This document shows positions 1 through 7,411 of a DNA stretch of 64,000 nt, one piece after another. Source of the DNA: Polyangiaceae bacterium (lineage in GTDB: Bacteria > Myxococcota_A > Polyangia > Polyangiales > Polyangiaceae); the NCBI GenBank assembly GCA_013361525.1, contig JABFXY010000139.1, positions 34,918 to 98,917 of the forward strand, in the 5' to 3' direction. The notes under the pieces were generated by a model that did no database searches, was not told where the DNA came from, and saw only the letters and a list, made by a program, of their open reading frames with translations. The stretch's first letter is position 1; each line of letters opens with the position of its first letter. Both the position numbers and the translations under genes were made by a program.

Positions 1-1732
1 CGACGTCGCGCCGTACGCGCACGCGACGACCTACTTCTTGCTCGGTCACGACGACACGCAGGACTTCGGTCGAAAGTTCAAGATCGCCTTCTCCGGCTGC
101 GCGGATCATCCGTGCGGCCTGACGAGCTTTCACGACGTCGGCTGCATCGCCCGCGTCCGTGAAGAGAACGGCGCGAAGAAGCGCGGCTTCGAGCTCTACG
201 TCGGCGGCGGCCTCGGATCCGTTCCGCACGCGGCGAAGCTCCTCGACGCGTTCGTCGCGGAGGAGGAGCTGCTCCCGACGATTCAGGCCGTGTGTCGCAT
301 CTTCTCGCGCCTCGGCGAACGGGAGAACCGCGCGCGTGCCCGCCTCAAGTTCGTCATCAAGAAGATCGGCATCGAAGAGTTCACGCGGCTCGTGAAGGCC
401 GAGCGCGAGAAGCTGCGCGAGGACAAGCGCTGGACGTCGTATCTGTCGCAGCTCGACGTCGTCCGCGAGACGCCGCTCAAGTCGGCGAAGAAGCTGGATG
501 GGCACGGAAGCCCGGCGTTCGAGCGCTGGCGCAAGACGAACGTGAGGCCGCAGGCGCAAGAAGGCTACGTCGTCGCGACCGTCACGCTGCCGCTCGGCGA
601 CATCACGTCGGATCAAGCGCGCGCGCTCGCGGACATCGCGCGCGATCTGACCGGCGACACGATGCGCACCACCGTGGAGCAGAACATCGCGTACCGATGG
701 GTCGCCGAGGCGGATCTGCCGGCGCTCTTCGAGCGGCTCGAGCGCATCGGTCTCGCGGAGCCCGGCGCCTCGACCATCACCGACATCACCTCGTGCCCCG
801 GTACCGACACGTGCAAGCTCGGCATCTCGTCGTCGCGCGGCCTCGCCGGCGAGCTGCGAAAGCGCCTCCACGTCATCCAAGACGACATGGCGCCCGCGGC
901 GAAGGCCCTGCACATCAAGACCAGCGGCTGCTTCAACGCGTGTGGTCAACATCACGCCGCGGACCTCGGATTTTTGGGCGTGAGCCGCAACGTCGGCGGC
1001 CGGCGCGTTCCGCATTTCCAGGTCGTCGTCGGCGGGCAGTGGTCGCACAACGCGGGCGCGTACGGTCTCGCGATCGGCGCCATCCCGTCGAAGAACGTGC
1101 CCGAGATGGTGAAGCAGCTGACCGAGCGCTACGTCGCCGAGAAGAAGGGTGACGAGACGTTCACCGCCTTCGTGCAGCGGATCGGAAAGAAGGAGATCCG
1201 CGCGATGGTGGAGAGGCTCGCCGAGGTGCCCGCTTACGACGCAGACCGAAGCTACTACTCCGACTGGGGTGACCCGCGCGAGTACTCGATCGGCGACATG
1301 GGCGTCGGCGAGTGCGCCGGCGAGGTCGTGCCTTACGTGCAAATGGCACTGGCCGCCGCCGAGCGCGAGGTGTTCGAGTCGCAAGTGCTGCTCGATCAGG
1401 GCGAGAGCTCGAGCGCTTCGGAGCGCGCCTATCGAGCGATGCTCACGGCCGCGCGTGCGCTCGTGCGCGAGAAGGAGCCGAACGTCGGCGACGAGCCGGA
1501 CGAGATCCTCGGGCTGTTCCAGAAGCAGCTGGTCGAGACCAAGCTCTTCTTCGACCCGTTCGCAGGCGCGAAGTTCGCGCACTACCTGACGAAGGCCCAC
1601 CGCGACGGAAGCGCCGACGCCAACGCCGAGAGCGCGCACCAGCGTATCGAGGAGGCGCAGCTCTTCGTCGACGCCTCGCACCAGTGTTACGAGCGGATGG
1701 TCCAGGCGGCGGCGGCCCCGGCCGCGGAATGA
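1..1732 (+). CDS. Nitrite/sulfite reductase, siroheme/[4Fe-4S] (5' end outside window)
   Basis: The reading frame is open from base 2, so the N-terminus lies upstream; about 576 residues are visible. The family reduces sulfite or nitrite by six electrons in the cytoplasm. A first ferredoxin-like half ends with SGCADHPCG near base 100. The second half carries TSCPGTDTC (about 788-815), 37 residues, then SGCFNAC (about 922-945): the CX5C...CX3C set that binds the cluster and siroheme. After the reductase core, from about base 1340, comes a helical tail of about 125 residues with a HEPN-like pattern (AYRAMLTAARALV). A small gene follows 13 bases after the stop. Sulfite versus nitrite preference cannot be told from sequence. 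The family call is firm; the HEPN reading is an inference. Confidence 0.93.
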   Translation, partial: DVAPYAHATTYFLLGHDDTQDFGRKFKIAFSGCADHPCGLTSFHDVGCIARVREENGAKKRGFELYVGGGLGSVPHAAKLLDAFVAEEELLPTIQAVCRIFSRLGERENRARARLKFVIKKIGIEEFTRLVKAEREKLREDKRWTSYLSQLDVVRETPLKSAKKLDGHGSPAFERWRKTNVRPQAQEGYVVATVTLPLGDITSDQARALADIARDLTGDTMRTTVEQNIAYRWVAEADLPALFERLERIGLAEPGASTITDITSCPGTDTCKLGISSSRGLAGELRKRLHVIQDDMAPAAKALHIKTSGCFNACGQHHAADLGFLGVSRNVGGRRVPHFQVVVGGQWSHNAGAYGLAIGAIPSKNVPEMVKQLTERYVAEKKGDETFTAFVQRIGKKEIRAMVERLAEVPAYDADRSYYSDWGDPREYSIGDMGVGECAGEVVPYVQMALAAAEREVFESQVLLDQGESSSASERAYRAMLTAARALVREKEPNVGDEPDEILGLFQKQLVETKLFFDPFAGAKFAHYLTKAHRDGSADANAESAHQRIEEAQLFVDASHQCYERMVQAAAAPAAE

Positions 1733-1745
1733 CGGCACGACGACG

Positions 1746-2279
1746 ATGAAAAGCCACAAGATCGCGCTGAAGCTGTACGTCGAAGGCGGCTCGCTCCCCG
1801 CGCACGCACGGTTCGTCGAGGTGTTCCACGATTGGATCAAGGACAACGTCCTCGACGAGACGATGATCGACGTCGTCGACTACGGGCACGTGCACCAGGG
1901 GCCGATCGTCCTCTTCGTGGGGCACGAGTCGGATTACGCCATCGACCTCGGCGAGGGCAGGGCGGGGCTTCTCTACGTGCGCAAGCGCGTCTCGAACGAC
2001 GACCCCTCCTCGAACCTCGACGATGCGCTGAAGCGGATCCTCGCCGTTGCAGAGCGCCTCGAAAAAGATCCTCGCCTGGTGGGGCTCGCGTTCGGCCGAC
2101 GTGAGGTTCTCCTCCGCGTTCTGGATCGGCTTCGCGCGCCCAACGTCGACGGCACTTTCGTCGAGGAGCGCGCGGGGATCGAGGCCGCGTTCGAGCGCGC
2201 GCTCGGCAAGGTCGCGGTCACGCGTGAAGGCAGCGACGCACGCGAGCCGTTCACGGTTCGTGCGCGCGTGTCGAGCTGA
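1746..2279 (+). CDS. Conserved hypothetical protein next to nitrite/sulfite reductase
   Basis: This 177-residue protein starts 13 bases after the reductase stop and is probably co-transcribed with it. I recognise no named domain. There is no signal peptide or membrane segment; the sequence is a mixed alpha/beta, acidic, soluble type. It opens with MKSHKIALKLYVEGG and has a central segment with GHVHQGPIVLFVGHESDY. The position suggests a role linked to assimilatory sulfur or nitrogen reduction, but that rests only on context. It converges with hflX, with 14 bases between the stop codons. Confidence 0.75.
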   Translation: MKSHKIALKLYVEGGSLPAHARFVEVFHDWIKDNVLDETMIDVVDYGHVHQGPIVLFVGHESDYAIDLGEGRAGLLYVRKRVSNDDPSSNLDDALKRILAVAERLEKDPRLVGLAFGRREVLLRVLDRLRAPNVDGTFVEERAGIEAAFERALGKVAVTREGSDAREPFTVRARVSS

Positions 2280-2293
2280 GCCGTCGCGGCGAG

Positions 2294-3718
2294 CTACGAC
2301 ACGAGCGTGTGGATGCGCTCGAGCGCGCCCTTCGGGGCGCGCACTTTCACGTGCGTGCCGGTGTCGTCGTAGCGCTCGCCGAGGACGACGGCTGCGTCGT
2401 GGATCTTGCGAACGAGGGCATGCCGCTCGTAAGGGACGAACACCTCGTCCTCGACGAGCTCCCCGTCGAAGAACGAGATGATGTGCTCGCGAAGGAAGGC
2501 GACGTCCGCTCGGTCTTTCGCGGAGAGGATGAGCGCGTCCGGGTAGCGACGGCGCAGCGACGCGATGGATTCCTCGTCGAGCCGATCGCGCTTGTTGAGG
2601 ACGATCTTCGACGGGACCTCGTTGGCGCCGATCTCGGAAAGCACGTGCCGCGTCGTCTCGAGCTGTGACTCGAAGGTCGGGTCGGACGCGTCGACGAGAT
2701 ACAGAAGCAGCGAGGCCTCGAGCGCCTCGTCGAGCGTCGATCGGAACGACGCGACGAGCTGGTGCGGGAGCTTCTTGATGAAGCCGACGGTGTCGCTGAC
2801 GAGGATGCGCGGCTCCGTCTCGGGCTTGAGCGAACGCACCGTCGTATCGAGCGTGGCAAAGAGCTTGTCCGCGACGTAGACCTCGCTGCCCGTCAGCGCG
2901 CGCATCATCGAGGACTTGCCGGCGTTGGTGTAGCCGACGAGCGCGACGCGTCGCTGATCGCGCCGCGCGCTGCGGCGCGTGGCCTGCTCGTTCTGGATTT
3001 GCGAGATCTCGCGCTTCAGCTCGGCGATGCGATCACGGATGCGGCGCCGATCGAGCTCCACCGCGCTCTCGCCTGCGCCTTTTCCGCCGATTCCGCCGCG
3101 TTGACGATCGGCCCCGGCGCCGGCTTCGCGCAGGCGCGGCGCGACGTACGTGAGCCGGGCGATCTCGACCTGCAGTCGCGCCTCGCGGCTCTTCGCGTGC
3201 CGGTGAAAGATCTCCACGATCACCTGGCTTCGATCGATCACCTCCGCGCCGGTCGCTTGCTCGAGGTTTCGCTGCTCGCGCGGTGACAGCTCGTGATCGA
3301 CGACGACGACGGTGGCGCGGGCCGTGGGCGCTGCGAACGAAGGAGCGTCTTCCCCTACGTCGGCATCGTCGTGCTCGTTCGCCTCGAAGGCTTCGTCGTC
3401 CTCGTGATCGAGGTCGTCGTCTAGATCCGCCTCTTTTTCCTGGCGGAGGCGCACCTTGTTCTTTCGCGGCGCGTGGGCCTGGACCGTCCCCGGGCCGTCG
3501 GTCCACGCGGCGAGCTCGACGAGCTTTCCGAGGCCGAGCACCGTGCCCGCGCGCGGATGCGCGCGCCGCTGCGAGACCGTCCCGACGACCTTCAGACCGA
3601 GCGTATGGACGAGCCGGCCGAGCTCGGCGACGTCGGCGTCGTGTTGTTCGTCGGTGACACCGGCCAGCTGAAGCGAGACGAGAACCGCGTTGGGACGTTC
3701 GGATGAGTCCAGGGACAT
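2294..3718 (-). CDS. hflX: GTPase HflX
   Basis: HflX is a ribosome-binding GTPase that splits or rescues stalled ribosomes under stress. The 474-residue protein has the usual N-terminal HflX domain, a coiled linker with the family segment LREAGAGADRQRGGIGGKG, and the G domain: P-loop GYTNAGKSS, switch region with LDTTVR, G3 DTVGF, G4 NKRD. A short C-terminal domain follows. An acidic stretch of about 35 residues rich in Asp and Glu (about residues 88-125) sits inside the N-terminal domain, where most HflX proteins have only a short loop. The gene is convergent with its left neighbour and ends close to it. Confidence in the family is very high. Confidence 0.95.
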   Translation of the reverse strand: MSLDSSERPNAVLVSLQLAGVTDEQHDADVAELGRLVHTLGLKVVGTVSQRRAHPRAGTVLGLGKLVELAAWTDGPGTVQAHAPRKNKVRLRQEKEADLDDDLDHEDDEAFEANEHDDADVGEDAPSFAAPTARATVVVVDHELSPREQRNLEQATGAEVIDRSQVIVEIFHRHAKSREARLQVEIARLTYVAPRLREAGAGADRQRGGIGGKGAGESAVELDRRRIRDRIAELKREISQIQNEQATRRSARRDQRRVALVGYTNAGKSSMMRALTGSEVYVADKLFATLDTTVRSLKPETEPRILVSDTVGFIKKLPHQLVASFRSTLDEALEASLLLYLVDASDPTFESQLETTRHVLSEIGANEVPSKIVLNKRDRLDEESIASLRRRYPDALILSAKDRADVAFLREHIISFFDGELVEDEVFVPYERHALVRKIHDAAVVLGERYDDTGTHVKVRAPKGALERIHTLVS

Positions 3719-3733
3719 GAAAGGCCGCGTACC

Positions 3734-6172
3734 TTAGCAGGATCGCGAGCCGTCGCCGTCGCGACGGCGTCTGCGACGAAGGAACATCACGGCCAGGCCG
3801 ATGCAGAACGGCACGGCGACAGCAGGCGTCGTTGCGCTCTGCCCCACGGCTTCGCACGCGCACCCTCGCCGATAGGCGGGTTCGGAGCGAACGATCACGG
3901 CCGTTTCCCGGTCGTAAGCACCCGCCGACGGCGCTGTTGCGTCGGGCTTCGCGTCACCCGCGCCGGCGCCTTCGTCGCTCTTCTTCTCCAGGTGCTTCTT
4001 TTCACCGTCCGCCGTTCGCTCCGCGTCGACGAGGCCGCCGCCGCCCGTTTCGTCGTCGACCCCATCCTGATCGCGCCGCTCCGACCTGAATTGGTGTTGG
4101 TTCACGGTGATGGTCGACTCCTCCCCGACGCGTTGCGCGAGGTCGACGGCGACGTAGCTCGTGAAGCGCGAGGCCAGCCCGAACTGCGTGCCGAGCTCTT
4201 CGATCGCGCGTTTCGCTGTCGGATCTCCCGCGGCAAAGTCCGCATCCAACTCACCGATGCGAGCCCGAGCCCAGAGGACGCCGAGCACGTCGCGCCGGTG
4301 GCCTTGCTTCGGCGGAAGGACATCGACCGGTATTTCGATGGGGCCCGCTGCGCTCGTCGCCCGGAGGATCGGCCGCTTCGTCGGCGCGCGATCGAGCCGC
4401 CCGCGAAGGACCATCGGATGGCTGGCGAACAGGTCGGGAAGCTCCGCCGGTGTGAGATCCGTGACCTTCGCGCCTCCCCAATCGATGGTGACGTCGCGGA
4501 GGACCGAGCGATCGGTGTAGCGGAAGAAGGCGTTCACCGCACGCGCGGGATCTTCGCGGCTCGTTGCATACAAGGCGACGCCGTCGCCCTCACGGCTCAT
4601 CGACTCGAGCAGCGCGCGGTTCGGCGCCGGGCCGACGCCGAAGCCGAAGACGCGCGCGCGCCGGTTCTTCTTCTTCATCGTGTCGACGAAAGATCTCGTC
4701 GCATCCGTGACGGCGTCTTCGATGCTCACGAAACCGTCGGTCAGGAAGAAGACGTAGCGGTCTCTGCCTTGGGCGACGTCGGCCGAGAGCGCGGCATCGA
4801 TGGCGTCGAGCATCATCGTCCCGCCGCCCGCGCTCATCTCGTCGATGAACGCGAGCGCGGCTTCGATGTTCGCCTCGTTGGCTTCGCGCGGCTCGTAGAA
4901 GAGCTTGTCGGTGCGGCCCGAAAACGAGATCACGTTGAACGTGTCCGTCGGCCTGATCTTCTCCAGCGCGATTCGCATCGCGCGTTTCGACAAGGCGAGG
5001 GGGGCGCCTTTCATCGAGCCCGACACGTCGACGACGAAGATCATCTCGCGGCGCCCGACAGCCGCGTCCACGTCGATCTCCGGCGGGTCGACGACGAGCG
5101 AGAAGTACCCGCCGTCCTCGTTGTTCAAGAGCAGGCTCGCGTGTGGATCGGGCCGCGCCACGCGGTAGCGAAGGACGAAGTCGCGGTTGTCCAACTTGTC
5201 CTTTTTCGCGAGCGAGACGCGAACGCGTTTGTCCTTCTGTTTCGTCTGATTGACCGCGTGTGAGACCGCTTCGACGGAGCCTTGAACGAGCTCGGGCTCG
5301 ATGAACACGTCGATCGACACGTCGCGCCCGCTGCGCTCGGTCGACCTCGGTGGCGAGATGCGCGACGCATCCGGGACGGCGTTGGTGTCCTTCGCCGTGC
5401 CGGCGCCGCTGGGTGCGCGGTCGAGCGGCTGACCCGGCACGAAGCGCGGTCCGATGACCAGCGGAAACACGAGTTCGCGAACACCCGCGTCGTAGGTGAG
5501 ATCTTGCACGTAACGAACCACGATCTCGATCGGGCGACGCGGTTCGATGTTCGCGACCGACTGCGTGAAGATGTTCGCTCGCTCTTGCTCGAGGAGCGCG
5601 GTCGCGTACCCGCGTTGCTTCGCGTCCTCGTACACCGCGCGCGCGCGATCGCGCCGCGCGATCTTGCCGTCGACGGTTCGGTCGCCGATCTTCATCTTCA
5701 TCGACGTGACGGCGGCGTTCTCCGGAAGGGGAAAGACGTAGGCGACCTCGATCGGCTGGGCGTGCGGGTTTTCGAAGCGCTGCGTGACCTCGACCTCGGC
5801 GACCTGATCGCCGAGCTCCGCGACGACGCGCGTTTGTTTCAGCGGTAGCGCGACACGCTCCTGCTTCTCCTTCTTGGTGTCGACCTCGTAGAGCGTCGGC
5901 AGCTCGCCGGGATCAGTGAGAACGGGAAGCGCGGTCAGCGACGGTTGCGTCCGAGCGACGCGCGGCAGATCGAGTAGAGGCGGCGCGGATGGTGCCGCCC
6001 GCGGCTCGTCGCGCGACGGTGGGCCTTCGGTCGGGGCAAGCTGGCGTGTATCGTGGCTCGCCTCGGGACCCTCCACGACGACCGGGCCACCACCGCCGCA
6101 CGCGCCGATCATGAAGACCAGGACGAACAGCACGCATAGTCCGACGCGAGAAGGCAGGCTGCGGGCTGTCAT
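3734..6172 (-). CDS. VIT and von Willebrand A domain lipoprotein with MYXO-CTERM-like tail
   Basis: The chosen ATG at 6172 gives 812 residues beginning with a lipoprotein signal (hydrophobic run then FMIGAC); another ATG lies at 6178 and the open frame extends further to 6328. Next comes a Pro/Ala-rich stretch, then a VIT domain (with VFPLPENAAV and a region like FTQSVANIEP), then a vWA domain whose metal site reads DVSGSM. The family resembles inter-alpha-trypsin-inhibitor heavy chains and is exported in proteobacteria. The last 45 residues contain a GCAC motif, a hydrophobic run and six arginines, which is the layout of the MYXO-CTERM sorting signal. The protein therefore seems to carry both an N-terminal lipid anchor and a C-terminal sorting tail. 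It is probably at the cell surface; the ligand is unknown. Confidence 0.9.
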   Translation of the reverse strand: MTARSLPSRVGLCVLFVLVFMIGACGGGGPVVVEGPEASHDTRQLAPTEGPPSRDEPRAAPSAPPLLDLPRVARTQPSLTALPVLTDPGELPTLYEVDTKKEKQERVALPLKQTRVVAELGDQVAEVEVTQRFENPHAQPIEVAYVFPLPENAAVTSMKMKIGDRTVDGKIARRDRARAVYEDAKQRGYATALLEQERANIFTQSVANIEPRRPIEIVVRYVQDLTYDAGVRELVFPLVIGPRFVPGQPLDRAPSGAGTAKDTNAVPDASRISPPRSTERSGRDVSIDVFIEPELVQGSVEAVSHAVNQTKQKDKRVRVSLAKKDKLDNRDFVLRYRVARPDPHASLLLNNEDGGYFSLVVDPPEIDVDAAVGRREMIFVVDVSGSMKGAPLALSKRAMRIALEKIRPTDTFNVISFSGRTDKLFYEPREANEANIEAALAFIDEMSAGGGTMMLDAIDAALSADVAQGRDRYVFFLTDGFVSIEDAVTDATRSFVDTMKKKNRRARVFGFGVGPAPNRALLESMSREGDGVALYATSREDPARAVNAFFRYTDRSVLRDVTIDWGGAKVTDLTPAELPDLFASHPMVLRGRLDRAPTKRPILRATSAAGPIEIPVDVLPPKQGHRRDVLGVLWARARIGELDADFAAGDPTAKRAIEELGTQFGLASRFTSYVAVDLAQRVGEESTITVNQHQFRSERRDQDGVDDETGGGGLVDAERTADGEKKHLEKKSDEGAGAGDAKPDATAPSAGAYDRETAVIVRSEPAYRRGCACEAVGQSATTPAVAVPFCIGLAVMFLRRRRRRDGDGSRSC

Positions 6173-6698
6173 CGTCATCTCCGAAGATCGCGCGACGTCG
6201 AGGCCGAACGCGGCAGCGAAGAAGACCTTACACCTCGCGGCGTACTTTTTCGTCCTGCTCCTCGGAGCGTGTGAGGCGCCGCAGCCCAAGGCGCCCGAGC
6301 CCGTCGCGCCAGCGGTGTTTACCGTCAAAGAAGGTGAGTCCTTGCCGCCCGAGCAGGCCGCGCCTCATGTGGCCGACGCCGAGGCCGAAATCTTGCTCGC
6401 GGAGCAGACCATCCTCGTCGCGCTGTCGCCCGCGAAAGACCACCCGCCGAAGCCATCCACCCCCGCGCAGCCGGGCGCGGGAACCGGGCCGGCGCCGCCG
6501 GTGGTCTCGCAGAACGAGCAGTCGAGCCCGTGCGCTATCGCGTGTTCGGCGCTCTCCTCGATGAAGCGGTCGGCGGCGTACCTCTGCAAGCTGACCGGCG
6601 CCGCCGATCAGCGGTGCTCGAACGCCAACGGACGTGTCGCCGCCGCGGAGGCTCGGGTGAGCGGTGCAGGGTGTGCCTGCAAGCCGAACGGCACCTGA
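6111..6698 (+). CDS. Small lipoprotein, function unknown (start uncertain)
   Basis: The frame encodes a hydrophobic segment ending in LLLGAC (cysteine codon near 6268), then a Pro/Ala-rich linker and a small domain with six or more cysteines near the end (CAIACSALS, YLCKL, QRCSN, GCAC). The only ATG upstream of the signal is at 6111, which makes an unusually long 54-residue leader and overlaps the start of the divergent VIT/vWA gene by about 60 bases; a CTG at 6159 is the only other option I see. The cysteine-rich end suggests disulfides in the periplasm or outside the cell. No named family is recognised. A gene is likely; its exact start is not settled. Confidence 0.65.
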   Translation: MKTRTNSTHSPTREGRLRAVIVISEDRATSRPNAAAKKTLHLAAYFFVLLLGACEAPQPKAPEPVAPAVFTVKEGESLPPEQAAPHVADAEAEILLAEQTILVALSPAKDHPPKPSTPAQPGAGTGPAPPVVSQNEQSSPCAIACSALSSMKRSAAYLCKLTGAADQRCSNANGRVAAAEARVSGAGCACKPNGT

Positions 6699-6750
6699 AC
6701 GTCGAAGGTTGGGTCTTTTTCCAAGATGGCCCGTCCATGAGGGAAGAACC

Positions 6751-7224
6751 GTGAAGAACATCTCGCTCGCCGCGCTGCTGCTGGTCGTCACCGCTTGTGG
6801 TCCCTCCGCCTCGACGACGTCGTCGACCTCCTCGGTTCCCACGCCGCCACCCTCCGAGCCGACCGCGTCTGCGCCGTCGACGTCCGAGGCTGCCCCGACC
6901 GCCGCGCCGAAGCCCGAGGTCGTCGGCAATTGGTCGAGCCCCGAATGTGCCGAGCGCAAATACGAACGAAAGATCTCGCTCGCCGCCGATGGGTCGTTCG
7001 CGTCGCAAGATCTCGTTTCGCCGTGCCCGCCGAATGCAAAGTGCGTCTGGTCCGGCATCGTCGATCGCAAAGGCACCTGGAGCCTCACCGGCGAAGAGGT
7101 GACGCTCTCCGCAACCGAGCAAGGCAAACCCGCCGGGAGCCCGTTGCCCTCGAAGCTGCAAGTCGACAAGGGTGCCCTCGTCGAGGTCTCCGGCAACACG
7201 CGCTGCACGTATGTGAAACAGTGA
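6751..7224 (+). CDS. Small lipoprotein, function unknown
   Basis: A GTG start at 6751 follows a purine-rich GAGGGAAGAA ribosome site. The 157-residue product begins with a lipoprotein signal whose lipobox is VVTAC, then has a Ser/Thr/Pro-rich linker of about 45 residues and a compact C-terminal domain of about 100 residues (GNWSSPECAERKYERK and a later KGTWSLTGEEVTLS). The 'new versus old signal' beta-strand pattern resembles small lipocalin-like or META-like modules, but I cannot assign it. It follows the other small lipoprotein by 52 bases on the same strand. A strong hairpin overlaps and follows its stop. Confidence 0.8.
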   Translation: MKNISLAALLLVVTACGPSASTTSSTSSVPTPPPSEPTASAPSTSEAAPTAAPKPEVVGNWSSPECAERKYERKISLAADGSFASQDLVSPCPPNAKCVWSGIVDRKGTWSLTGEEVTLSATEQGKPAGSPLPSKLQVDKGALVEVSGNTRCTYVKQ

Positions 7225-7246
7225 GCGAGCCCTCGCGGGCTCGCTC
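7223..7246 (+). terminator. GC-rich hairpin at end of small lipoprotein gene
   Basis: GAGCGAGCCC and GGGCTCGCTC form a perfect 10-bp stem with a TCGC loop. The stem begins in the TGA stop of the upstream gene. There is no U-run, so this may be a transcript-stabilising or weak terminator structure. A second short hairpin (CCGCCC-GAA-GGGCGG, 7276-7290) lies just downstream. Confidence 0.5.
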
Positions 7247-7305
7247 GCGTTCCTCATGACGATGGCGGGCTAAATCCGCCCGAAGGGCGGCCAATTGACA
7301 ATGAA

Positions 7306-7411
7306 GGGGCTGTCCAGGCTTCGGCGCTCGGCTCGGCGTTCGGCCCGGCCTTCACTTGCGCGCGTCAGCGCGGGCCGAGCCGAACGACGAGCCGAAACTT
7401 GGGACAGCCCC
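7306..7411. repeat. Long imperfect inverted repeat between convergent genes
   Basis: The element begins GGGGCTGTCC and ends GGACAGCCCC. The two arms (about 7306-7347 and 7372-7411) are roughly 40 bases each and pair with a few mismatches and one-base shifts; the loop is about 24 bases. The right end abuts the TAG stop of the minus-strand FG-GAP gene. It could act as a terminator for convergent transcripts or be a palindromic mobile repeat. Copies elsewhere in the genome would decide. Confidence 0.6.
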
